This document shows positions 1 through 6,731 of a stretch of DNA of 13,360 nucleotides, in pieces. The position numbers and the translations under genes were made by a program. The number at the start of each line of letters is the position of its first letter. Within the stretch, counting starts at the first letter, position 1. This stretch comes from Deltaproteobacteria bacterium (lineage in GTDB: Bacteria > Desulfobacterota > Desulfobacteria > Desulfobacterales > JAFDCJ01): positions 1-13,360 of the forward strand of contig JAJRVC010000024.1 in the NCBI GenBank assembly GCA_024277475.1, given 5' to 3'. The notes below the pieces were generated by a model. That model was not told the origin of the DNA and did no database searches. It saw only the letters and a list, made by a program, of their open reading frames with translations.

Positions 1-632
1 CATAAGTAAGAATAAAAAGCCGGTTCACCCATTTAATTTTTCAAGGCAATCCGGCTGTCTCTGTGAATCCCGTGGCATCAGATCAGTGCTTCAAGGCAGG
101 ATCGGCTTTTTTCTAAACAATATTTTCCGGTCATCTATTGCAAGGGTGAGTTGTTGTTAGCAATCGTCTGGATATTCCAGGCTTATAACCGATCAGTTTG
201 GTCCGTTTCAGTTAATAGCAAAATCCATGCCATCTTTTAATATAAAAAACTATCAATTAATTACAGGTGGTTAATCAAGATTCCAGAATGTTTGATTATC
301 GCAATTGCCATAAAACGTCATAGTATATGTCAAAATTTGTAAATTAAAAAATCATCAGAAACGCCTCATAAGTTCGAAGTATTTCACAAACCAGCCGTAA
401 GAACTAAAGTCAAATTGAAAGAATTCAATCCCTACAATAACTATAACTTCTTTTGGCATTTCACCGAAAAACTTGAGAAAAATTCAGAGTCAAGCTAGAA
501 GGGCTTAATAGATGGATGAAGGTTGATGCGATTATGTTGAAATAGTAATTTCCGGAGAATTCTATCGCTGCTGATCCAATTTTTCGTGCTGTGATACGGC
601 TCGAAGCCTGATATCCTAGGCAGGCTGAAGCT
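1..632. other. AT-rich intergenic region without a supported gene
   Basis: No convincing coding frame, RNA gene or transposon end is visible. The stretch is AT-rich, unlike the flanking coding DNA. Two structures stand out: a possible terminator or switch-like hairpin near the left edge (listed separately) and a perfect 6-bp hairpin at 605-610/621-626 with a 10-nt loop. The latter lies about 40 nt past the stop of the leftward response-regulator gene. It has no T tract on the leftward side, so it is not a typical intrinsic terminator. Confidence 0.5.
18..112 (+). terminator. possible terminator-like structure with two alternative pairings
   Basis: AGCCGG at 18-23 can pair perfectly with CCGGCT at 51-56. 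The longer segment 18-26 can instead pair with 99-107 (7 of 9 positions), which ends in a run of six T at 107-112. The second arrangement resembles a rightward intrinsic terminator for a gene left of the window. The segments around 40-56 and 90-107 are imperfect direct repeats sharing TCAAGGCA. Stem lengths are modest and the loop of the longer pairing is large, so this could be chance. Confidence 0.2.
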
Positions 633-665
633 ATGCGAATTATAGGGGCAAGATCATTTCACGCA

Positions 666-1586
666 CTAAGATGGGGCGGGCAACATGGATATTTTGTTCC
701 GTCCGGTTCTTTTCGATACATACATTGCGCTATCCGCACGGTGAACGAAACTTTTTATTTCTTCATCTGTCCGATATTCAACCACGCCGATGCTTACAGT
801 TATTTTCAAGGGCCGGGGATTTGACAACATGTGGGATTCATTTTCAATCGCTTGTCTCACTCTCTCGGCAACCGCGATTGCTTTTTCTATCTCTGTTTCA
901 GGCAGAATTATGGTGAATTCATCTCCTGCATACCTGTACCCGGTATCTTGCTTTCTAATTGCTGCTTTTATTATGTCTCCGGTACTGGAAAGGACCCTGT
1001 CTCCACATAGGTGCCCGTAGGTGTCATTCAATGATTTGAAATTATCGACGTCCATCAGAATAAGGGAAAGAGGACGAAAATAACGATTGGATCTATCAAC
1101 CTCTTGGGCGATATGGCTATAAAACTGTCTTGAATTAAAAAGGCCTGTCAAATCGTCTCTAATTGTCAGGTTTGTTAATTCTTCCAGTTTGCGGCTATTT
1201 TCTTTTTTTTCTGAACGATTTTTAAGCACGACGTTAATTCTAAGCAGGAGATCTTCCAGCCGGATGGGCTTAATAATCAAATCACTTGCTCCACGGACCA
1301 TGGCCTCTTCAATGGAATAGTCCAAGGAATACCCCGTCATAATGATAACGTCGGCATTATAGTTACGCCTTATGATTTTGGTTAACTCTAAACCGTTCAT
1401 GCCAGGCAATTGGACATCCGTAAGAACAATGCCGATTTCTTGATCTTTGAGAATATCAAGTGCCGCCTCGGCACTCATAGCTGTAAAAGGTTGAAAACCG
1501 GATTTTTCAAGAAAGATGTGAATTAATTCACGTATTGCCGTGTCGTCTTCTACAACTAAAATTTTGGGTCTCATATCGTTCGACAT
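666..1586 (-). CDS. response regulator with receiver and GGDEF (diguanylate cyclase) domains
   Basis: The 306-residue cytoplasmic protein has two domains. Residues about 7-122 form a two-component receiver: acidic pair D14/D15, phospho-acceptor D57 in the LTDVQLPGMNG stretch, T84 and K106. Residues about 140-300 form a GGDEF domain, with DDLTGLFN at 144-151, metal-binding D179 in LILMDVDNFK, and the signature as AGDEF at 220-224. RKQD at 211-214 sits six residues before the signature, matching the RxxD product-inhibition site of the family. The likely role is phosphorylation-controlled synthesis of cyclic di-GMP from GTP. First-residue Ala in the signature is found in active family members, so activity is likely but not proven. 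No histidine kinase is adjacent. Upstream, TATAAT on the minus strand at 1709-1704 is a possible -10 without a good -35. There is no strong ribosome binding site, so the start could also be the Met at residue 5. Confidence 0.93.
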   Translation of the reverse strand: MSNDMRPKILVVEDDTAIRELIHIFLEKSGFQPFTAMSAEAALDILKDQEIGIVLTDVQLPGMNGLELTKIIRRNYNADVIIMTGYSLDYSIEEAMVRGASDLIIKPIRLEDLLLRINVVLKNRSEKKENSRKLEELTNLTIRDDLTGLFNSRQFYSHIAQEVDRSNRYFRPLSLILMDVDNFKSLNDTYGHLCGDRVLSSTGDIIKAAIRKQDTGYRYAGDEFTIILPETEIEKAIAVAERVRQAIENESHMLSNPRPLKITVSIGVVEYRTDEEIKSFVHRADSAMYVSKRTGRNKISMLPAPS

Positions 1587-1842
1587 TTTTAATACTCAAA
1601 TACAAGAACACCTGTTACGGTGATAGCTGTCATTTCGTTGATAAAACCAAATTCAATATTAATAATTTTTAGATCATTTTCTAACACGCTGAAATTTTAA
1701 GGGATTATAGGATTTTTTTTGAAGATTTGATCATTTAGAGAATGCATTGAAGTTATTATCGGCTTTTAGGGAATATCCTTGAGAATCAAAATAGAAAATA
1801 CAACACTATTTCCAGTTTTCAATTTTCTTCCTGTCAGTTGTC

Positions 1843-2478
1843 TTAAATTCCCGCAAAGATGTTGCTGAAAAATTTCACAAACGGCCAGATTATTCTCCCC
1901 AGAACGGATACACCTGTTGCGCGGCCGAATATGATTAATCCAAGGAGGACAAATGGACCATAACGTTCCATGAAATAAAATATTTTCCCAAACCTGTCCG
2001 GCAAAAGTCCGGATAAGATTTTAGATCCATCAAGAGGGGCAATGGGTAGGATATTGAAAATTGCGAGCGCCAGATTTATCTGCAGGCTCATAAACACCAC
2101 ATATATAAGCAGACCCATGAGAGAATAGCGATCGGGTTCCCCACCCGTGGCGATAAGAAGTCTGAGCAAAATGCCGCTGGCAAGCGCTAACGCCATATTC
2201 GCAAAGGGACCAGCGGCGCTGATCCAGAGCATATCCTTTTTGGGGTTTTTCAGCCGATAGGGATTTACCGGTACCGGTTTCGCCCACCCGAAGTGTACCA
2301 GGAAAATCATAATGGTGCCCAATGGATCTAAATGCCGCAGCGGATTCAGGGTCAAACGACCACTTTGCTTGGCTGTATCGTCTCCGAGTCGGTTGGCAAC
2401 ATAGGCATGGGCATACTCGTGAAAAGTTAATGCCAATAAAATCGATGGGGCAATCAGCAGAAGGGTTTGTATTTGCAT
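1843..2478 (-). CDS. site-2 protease family (peptidase M50) membrane metalloprotease
   Basis: This 211-residue polytopic membrane protein carries the HEYAH zinc motif at residues 20-24 inside the first hydrophobic helix. The second metal ligand motif is NILPIAPLDG at 142-151, with D150 as the likely third zinc ligand. A further conserved family segment, AAGPFAN, lies at 88-94 in a central helix. The size and lack of PDZ or CBS domains match the short bacterial YwhC-like M50 group. Members are presumed to cut substrates within the membrane, but substrates for this compact group are mostly unknown. An AAGGAAAG ribosome binding site precedes the ATG at 2478, and a TATAAT (minus strand 2535-2530) lies about 50 bp upstream without a recognisable -35. 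The gap of 256 bp to the response-regulator gene argues against tight coupling. No neighbour suggests its substrate. Confidence 0.93.
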   Translation of the reverse strand: MQIQTLLLIAPSILLALTFHEYAHAYVANRLGDDTAKQSGRLTLNPLRHLDPLGTIMIFLVHFGWAKPVPVNPYRLKNPKKDMLWISAAGPFANMALALASGILLRLLIATGGEPDRYSLMGLLIYVVFMSLQINLALAIFNILPIAPLDGSKILSGLLPDRFGKIFYFMERYGPFVLLGLIIFGRATGVSVLGRIIWPFVKFFSNIFAGI

Positions 2479-2738
2479 TCTTTCCTTTATTCCAAACCTC
2501 GTTGGATAGTTTACTGGTTGAATAGGTAAATTATAGTCATGCAGATGATTTATGCCATAGCCATATTGAATAAAAGACAGAGCGAAGCGATACCATAAGT
2601 CTTCAATATTTCATCATCAATGCCTTAATTCCCTGATAAAGCGGGATTTCCGCTACGACCGGCTAAGTTTGTCCGGGTTGGGTTATAAGGGAGGTGATCC
2701 AAAAGCTTCCAACTTGTAGAGCTTACAGCGCAGAGAGA

Positions 2739-2831
2739 GGCGGACAAAACCGCCCCGGAGCAATATGCTCCGCATTCCACCTGGCAGGCAACCTGCCCGT
2801 GGATATATCGAAGATTTTTCCTCACCTTCGA
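2739..2831. repeat. cluster of four consecutive hairpins
   Basis: Four perfect stems follow one another. GGCGG (2739-2743) pairs with CCGCC (2750-2754). CGGAGCA (2756-2762) pairs with TGCTCCG (2766-2772) around a 3-nt loop. GGCAGG (2783-2788) pairs with CCTGCC (2792-2797) around a 3-nt loop and is extended by CCAC (2777-2780) with GTGG (2799-2802). TCGAAG (2808-2813) pairs with CTTCGA (2826-2831). The GC-rich block sits in AT-rich flanks. It may be an extragenic palindromic repeat cluster or a structured small RNA. No T tract follows on either strand, so it is not a plain terminator. Confidence 0.55.
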
Positions 2832-2911
2832 CGGAATAGGCAAGAAAACGAAGTAAATATAGTCAAAGACAGCTCAATTTGGGTTCAAAATAGGGGATTC
2901 GTTCCAATCGG

Positions 2912-2949
2912 CCTCCGGCCCGTAGGGTGTAGCGCCCAGGCCCCGGAGG
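2912..2949 (+). repeat. dispersed palindromic repeat, copy A
   Basis: CCTCCGG (2912-2918) pairs perfectly with CCGGAGG (2943-2949). The segment 2919-2949 matches the reverse complement of 10727-10759 at 26 of 31 aligned bases plus one 2-base gap, with the shared core TGTAGCGCC. Two intergenic copies in opposite orientation about 7.8 kb apart indicate a dispersed extragenic repeat family in this genome. Confidence 0.6.
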
Positions 2950-3042
2950 AAATGGCGAAATTCCACCATTCCATGTGCGGGCAGAAGCTCAGGGTCAAAA
3001 AAGTTTTTATGTGTTCAAAAAGTTATATGGATTTCGAGACGT

Positions 3043-3504
3043 TTAAGCTTCCAACTTCTCAAGCTGGCTGAGGTCCTCAGCCAATCGCTGGATCCGTATG
3101 CCCAGTGTTTCCACGACACCGGACTGCGCTTCGAGCCATAAGGGCAACGCCTGCTGCAGAATGCTCCTGCCCTCCGGGGTTAGTTGGAGAATTCGGGTTC
3201 TCTGGTCCTCGCCGGGACTGGTGCGAATGAGCTCTTGGCGTTCCAGGGGTTTCAGGTTGCGATTCAGGGTCGTGCGATTGAGCAACAAAAGATCGGCCAG
3301 CTGAGTGATGGTAATTGATGGATTGAGAAAAATTGCGTTCAGCAAGGTAAATTGGGTTCCCTTCAATCCTACCGATTTTAAATGCAGGTCATAATAATTA
3401 CCAACCGCCCGCGCCGCCCTGCGCACCCGCATGCCCATGCAACTGGCTTCAACTTTCCGGCAGATTTTCGTTAGTCGTTCTGTGTCCTGTTCATTCATGA
3501 TCAT
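3043..3504 (-). CDS. MarR-family winged-helix transcriptional regulator
   Basis: The 153-residue protein fits the MarR family in size and layout. A helical dimerisation segment (residues about 9-50, with RRAARAVGNYYDLHL) is followed by a winged helix-turn-helix (about 61-110). This contains TITQLADLL, the recognition-helix segment NRTTLNRNLKPLE, and the wing with EDQRTRILQLTPEGR. A C-terminal helical dimer arm follows. Cys15 and Cys22 lie in the N-terminal helix, near the usual ligand pocket; whether they sense anything cannot be told. The gene starts 42 bp after the stop of MttB-family gene 1 on the same strand and may share its transcript, or use its own promoter in the gap (listed separately). 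It probably controls this methyltransferase cluster or itself in response to a small ligand. There is no Shine-Dalgarno before either ATG (3504 or 3498). Confidence 0.92.
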   Translation of the reverse strand: MIMNEQDTERLTKICRKVEASCMGMRVRRAARAVGNYYDLHLKSVGLKGTQFTLLNAIFLNPSITITQLADLLLLNRTTLNRNLKPLERQELIRTSPGEDQRTRILQLTPEGRSILQQALPLWLEAQSGVVETLGIRIQRLAEDLSQLEKLEA

Positions 3505-3506
3505 TG

Positions 3507-3535
3507 TATGTACACATTAAAGCGCCTGTTGTCAA
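3507..3535 (-). promoter_or_regulatory. candidate marR promoter, possibly giving a leaderless transcript
   Basis: On the minus strand a perfect TTGACA (3535-3530) is followed after exactly 17 nt by TACATA (3512-3507, 3 of 6 to the -10 consensus). The expected start of transcription falls about 3499-3500, next to the second in-frame ATG of marR (3498). That fits the absence of a ribosome binding site. The -10 lies in TGTGTACATACA, which is 8 of 12 symmetric and could be an autoregulatory MarR operator. Confidence 0.35.
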
Positions 3536-3546
3536 TCTTTAAATGT

Positions 3547-4983
3547 TTACTTCCAGCGCGCTTGCATGCGATCCAGCTCTTTGGTGATGTCTGACGCCAG
3601 CGGTGCCGGTTTATGATTCATGGCCTCCCTGGTGAGTTCACGCAGACGTTCTTCAAAGCGTTTGCTGCCTGCTTCTTTCCATTGATCATACACCATTCGT
3701 TCAAAAAGCTTTGAATAGCGTACCTTGCGGAAATGGTTCATGGTGTGATCCTGCTGCATATAGTGGCCGCCCGGTCCGACCCGATCGATCAGATCAACTG
3801 CCAGGGTTTCGTCCGCGACCGGCAAGCCGTTCATGAACTGATTTACATTTTGAAGGATTTCGTTGACGAGCACCATAAAGGCGGGAGAGACCAACGCCCC
3901 ATGGTCCATCCAGCTGCTGCAGTCATGGACCAGACCGGATCCGATGGCCGCAGCACTGAGGCATTGAAAGGTCGCCTCGGCGGCCGCCTGGGGATCACAA
4001 TATTTGGCATCGGTACAGCCGGCAGTGCCAAAAAAAGGCAATTCATAATATTGTGCCATTTGTGCCATGGCCCCGACCATTAAACTCATTTCAGGAGCCC
4101 CATATGAAAAAATCGACGTTTGCATGTCCATTATGGTTGTAAAAGCGCCATAGATAAACGGCGCTCCCGGCCGGACAATCTGAGCCAGTACCAGGCCGCT
4201 CAAGGATTCCGCGCTTCCCTGTACGATGGTACCGGCAAAAGTGGCCGGAGCGGAACCGCAGGCCTGGGGAGCCGGAAAATTAATCAGGGGGATGCCGTGC
4301 TCGACGGTGAAAATCATTTTATCCACAGCCGGATCATAATATTCCAGGGGTGAAATCGGCTCTGAATACTGAACAATCGTCGGTGCTTTTTCAAAGTTAT
4401 CTTTGCCCCCGCAGATCAGCAGAGCCATTTCATAAATGTCGCGTTCACTGTTGGTGTCCTTGCAACAAAAGACCAGTGGTTTTTCACAATAAGTCAGGGC
4501 CTGGCGTACAATGACACGATCAGCGATGTCCGGTGGTTGATCGTCTGCCATGCCGATGATCATTGACCAGTGAAAATTGGGCAGGGCGTCCGCCAGGGTG
4601 GCGGTAATGCGGCAATGCTCGCTGGTGAAACGCTTGCGCTCATCCGTAATGGGGTCCAAATAATCAATGCAATCCAGACTGGGGCCGAACCAGGATTTTT
4701 CCCCCTCCAGAAAGACGGACCGTTCACCGTTTCGATTTCCCAGGACAACACGGGAAGGCGCTTTGCGGATGGCATCCTCCACCATCCAGGAAGGTATGCG
4801 CACCCGTTTACCGTCCACCCTGGCACCGGCTCCCTCCAGCAATTCCACGCCCCGAGGATGGGTCATTCTGACACCGGTCCGTTCTAAGACTTCTAAAGTA
4901 GCCATATGAATTCGAGCAATCTGGTCGTCATTGATAACACGCAACTTTGGCTTGAAATTTAATTCCGGTTGATTCATATCCAT
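3547..4983 (-). CDS. MttB-family (trimethylamine methyltransferase family) corrinoid methyltransferase 1, non-pyrrolysine
   Basis: The 478-residue protein is full length for the MttB family (about 470-500). Family landmarks are LEVLERTGVRM near residue 30-40, the SYGAPEMSL stretch, the glycine-rich TAGCTDAK segment near residue 320 in the region where MttB carries pyrrolysine, and ADETLAVDLIDRVGPGG later. The frame has no internal TAG and ends in TAA, so it belongs to the non-pyrrolysine branch. Characterised members of that branch (MtgB, MtpB, MtcB) move a methyl group from a quaternary amine to a cognate corrinoid protein. The substrate here is unknown. After the GCTD motif it differs from its two neighbours: SSWMDHGALVSP replaces the FESGMTGS/DGGLTGS type. 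ATG at 4983 is preferred because GGGAGG at 4997-4992 is 8 nt away; ATG at 4989 would leave only 2 nt. It is separated from methyltransferase gene 2 by about 263 bp. Confidence 0.93.
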   Translation of the reverse strand: MDMNQPELNFKPKLRVINDDQIARIHMATLEVLERTGVRMTHPRGVELLEGAGARVDGKRVRIPSWMVEDAIRKAPSRVVLGNRNGERSVFLEGEKSWFGPSLDCIDYLDPITDERKRFTSEHCRITATLADALPNFHWSMIIGMADDQPPDIADRVIVRQALTYCEKPLVFCCKDTNSERDIYEMALLICGGKDNFEKAPTIVQYSEPISPLEYYDPAVDKMIFTVEHGIPLINFPAPQACGSAPATFAGTIVQGSAESLSGLVLAQIVRPGAPFIYGAFTTIMDMQTSIFSYGAPEMSLMVGAMAQMAQYYELPFFGTAGCTDAKYCDPQAAAEATFQCLSAAAIGSGLVHDCSSWMDHGALVSPAFMVLVNEILQNVNQFMNGLPVADETLAVDLIDRVGPGGHYMQQDHTMNHFRKVRYSKLFERMVYDQWKEAGSKRFEERLRELTREAMNHKPAPLASDITKELDRMQARWK

Positions 4984-4991
4984 GAACATTG

Positions 4992-4997
4992 CCTCCC
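4992..4997 (-). promoter_or_regulatory. ribosome binding site that decides the start of methyltransferase gene 1
   Basis: GGGAGG on the minus strand (4997-4992) lies 8 nt before ATG 4983 and only 2 nt before ATG 4989, which favours the shorter protein starting MDMNQ. Confidence 0.6.
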
Positions 4998-5129
4998 TTT
5001 GCTTGTATGGTTGCCCGCGTTCGTATAGTTCCCCTGTTCAGATTGACGGAAGATTCCTCTGACATAGGACTTAATTGCGAATTCTTTGCCTTCCAGGCGG
5101 ATCTACGACATTTTGTGTAAAAAATATTT

Positions 5130-5198
5130 TTGCCACCGAGACACCAAAGCACAAAGATTAATTTTTATAAACGGTTTTGATTTGAGCCTTGGTGGCAA
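5130..5198. repeat. inverted repeat with TTGCCACC arms in the gap between methyltransferase genes
   Basis: TTGCCACC (5130-5137) and GGTGGCAA (5191-5198) are perfect inverted arms with partial matching beyond. Directly inside the left arm, AGACACCAAAGCACAAA (5139-5155) matches the reverse complement of 9102-9118 at 15 of 17 positions. It therefore looks like a dispersed extragenic repeat. It separates methyltransferase genes 2 and 1 and could form an mRNA hairpin affecting expression of gene 1. Confidence 0.5.
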
Positions 5199-5246
5199 TT
5201 TCCCCCGTTTATCCGAGTTAGTTCATCGCGCCGTTCGCTGAGAAAG

Positions 5247-6731
5247 TCACTTATTTTCCGCCGCCGCCTTTTTAGCCTCGCGGATTTCTGCCGCCTGCAG
5301 GATATCGGCAATTTTCTTTTTTGTGTCTTGTGGCACTTTTGATATGGGCCCCTCAAAATTAGCAATGATGTCACGGGTTTTTTCGATAACGCGGTCTTTC
5401 ATCGTTTTTTTGCCCTGGGCGGCCCAATCCTCGAAACTCTGGCGGTCCATGAGGGTGGGCTGCCAAAGGGAGGCGGCAAATTTTTTTGTATGATCGGTAT
5501 CGAAATAGTTTCCCCCCGGTCCCGCGCTGCAAATTTCCCTAACTGCCAGGGTCTCTTCATTGATTTCTATTCCTTTGGCTACTATGTGGCTCATCCCAAT
5601 CTGCTCGTCTGCCATAACCAGTTGGAGAACGGAGCCGGTCATACCGGATTCGAAGTATCCGACGTCGTGGATGAAATTTGCTCCGCTAAGCATGGCTGAA
5701 TGCACAGAGGTGGCGGCTTCGATGGCACCCTGGGGATCCAGGATTTTGGTGTCGGTACAGCCGGCGGTGGAAAACATGGGCAGCCCCACGTATCGGGCCA
5801 TTTCAGTGAGGGCTGCGCTTAAGATGCTCAGTTCCGGCGCTCCATAAGCATAGACCGAGTATTGCATATCCATGATGGACTGGACGCCACCCATAATTAC
5901 GCACGTGCCGGGGTTGATAAGCTGGGCGACCACGACGCCGAGCATGGACTCGGAAAGTGCACATACCAGCTGTCCTGCGTGGGTGGCCGGAACAGTGCCA
6001 CCACCGATACAGCAGGGTGTGTAGACCTGGGGGATGCCATGCTTCGCGTTATACATGACTTTGTCCATGGCATGAAAGTCGCTGAGCAGCGGTGAGATCG
6101 GTTCTCCGTAAAATACATAATTCGGGCATTGCTTAAACGCATCTTCGCCACCGGCCATGGCGATTGCAATCCGGTGAATGTCGCTGCAGGTGTCCCGGGT
6201 ATAGGACCAGGACAAAATGGGTTTGGTCGTGTTCTGGATCATTTCCGCAAACTCATAGACGTCCGCCAGGGATACCGTTACATCGCTGATGGTGCCCAGG
6301 GACTGTACAAACCCGATGTTGGGAAGGGCCTGGCAGATTCGAGCCACCATGGCGGCATCTGCTCTGACATATTTACGTCGTTCCAAGGTATGGGGGTCCG
6401 TAAAATTAGGCGGTGTGGGTCCGGGACCAAAAAGGACCTGGTTTTTTTCGATCAGGGTCTTGCGGGTGCCGTCCCAGCTTTGGACTACGGTCACCGGCGG
6501 AACAGTCGCCAGGGCATCAAGGACAAGATTTTGAGGAATCTTGACGGATACACCGTCAACCAGGGCTCCATGTTCTTTGAGCAATTTGCGGGCTTGTCCA
6601 TGATGGAGGTGCACCCCGGTATTGCGAAGGGTTTCGATCATTCCTTCAAAAATTCTTTGCTTCTGGTCCTGGGATAAAATGGAAAACTGGGCTGTCTGAT
6701 TGACCGTCTGATTCGTACAGGTGCTCATCAT
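5247..6731 (-). CDS. MttB-family (trimethylamine methyltransferase family) corrinoid methyltransferase 2, non-pyrrolysine
   Basis: The protein of about 494 residues covers the whole MttB family length, with an extra charged, Ala/Lys/Glu-rich C-terminal tail of about 20 residues. Landmarks are IETLRNTGVHLH near the N-terminus, YGEPISPL, AYGAPELSIL, TAGCTDTKILDPQG near residue 320, FIHDVGYFESGMTGS, and INEETLAVREICSAGPGG. No in-frame amber codon is present. By family knowledge it should transfer a methyl group from a methylated amine, probably a quaternary one, to a corrinoid protein. Its segments after the GCTD motif resemble those of gene 3 more than gene 1. The ATG at 6731 overlaps the upstream stop as TGATG, and GGAGG lies at 6740-6736; ATG 6728 has slightly better spacing and TTG 6734 is less likely. 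The overlap indicates translational coupling with gene 3, hence equal expression and perhaps a shared substrate class. Confidence 0.93.
   Translation of the reverse strand: MMSTCTNQTVNQTAQFSILSQDQKQRIFEGMIETLRNTGVHLHHGQARKLLKEHGALVDGVSVKIPQNLVLDALATVPPVTVVQSWDGTRKTLIEKNQVLFGPGPTPPNFTDPHTLERRKYVRADAAMVARICQALPNIGFVQSLGTISDVTVSLADVYEFAEMIQNTTKPILSWSYTRDTCSDIHRIAIAMAGGEDAFKQCPNYVFYGEPISPLLSDFHAMDKVMYNAKHGIPQVYTPCCIGGGTVPATHAGQLVCALSESMLGVVVAQLINPGTCVIMGGVQSIMDMQYSVYAYGAPELSILSAALTEMARYVGLPMFSTAGCTDTKILDPQGAIEAATSVHSAMLSGANFIHDVGYFESGMTGSVLQLVMADEQIGMSHIVAKGIEINEETLAVREICSAGPGGNYFDTDHTKKFAASLWQPTLMDRQSFEDWAAQGKKTMKDRVIEKTRDIIANFEGPISKVPQDTKKKIADILQAAEIREAKKAAAENK

Larger units (their letters stand above)
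2479..3042. other. 564-bp gene-free region rich in palindromes
   Basis: No supported gene lies between the protease and the marR gene. The only long frame (GTG at 2694 to 3071, rightward) runs through several hairpins, resembles nothing I recognise and ends inside marR on the other strand. The region holds a run of hairpins (2739-2831) and one copy of a dispersed repeat (2912-2949), both listed separately. The 13-mer AAGCTTCCAACTT occurs at 2703-2715 and again at 3045-3057, where it overlaps the marR 3' end. Confidence 0.6.

Noticed and set aside
605..626. Intrinsic terminator for the response-regulator gene
   Set aside because: The 6-bp hairpin lacks a T tract on the leftward strand, so only a hairpin can be claimed.
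2690..2700. GGAGGTGATCC, the exact complement of the 16S rRNA 3' end
   Set aside because: Only about 11 bases match and no 16S sequence extends it; no start codon at proper spacing opens a credible gene. Best seen as a chance strong Shine-Dalgarno-like string.
2694..3071. 125-residue rightward frame starting at GTG 2694
   Set aside because: It runs through five hairpins and a dispersed repeat, ends antisense inside marR, and its composition resembles no family.
6129..6677. 182-residue rightward frame opposite methyltransferase gene 2
   Set aside because: It is antisense to a clear MttB-family protein; such long shadows are common in GC-balanced coding DNA.
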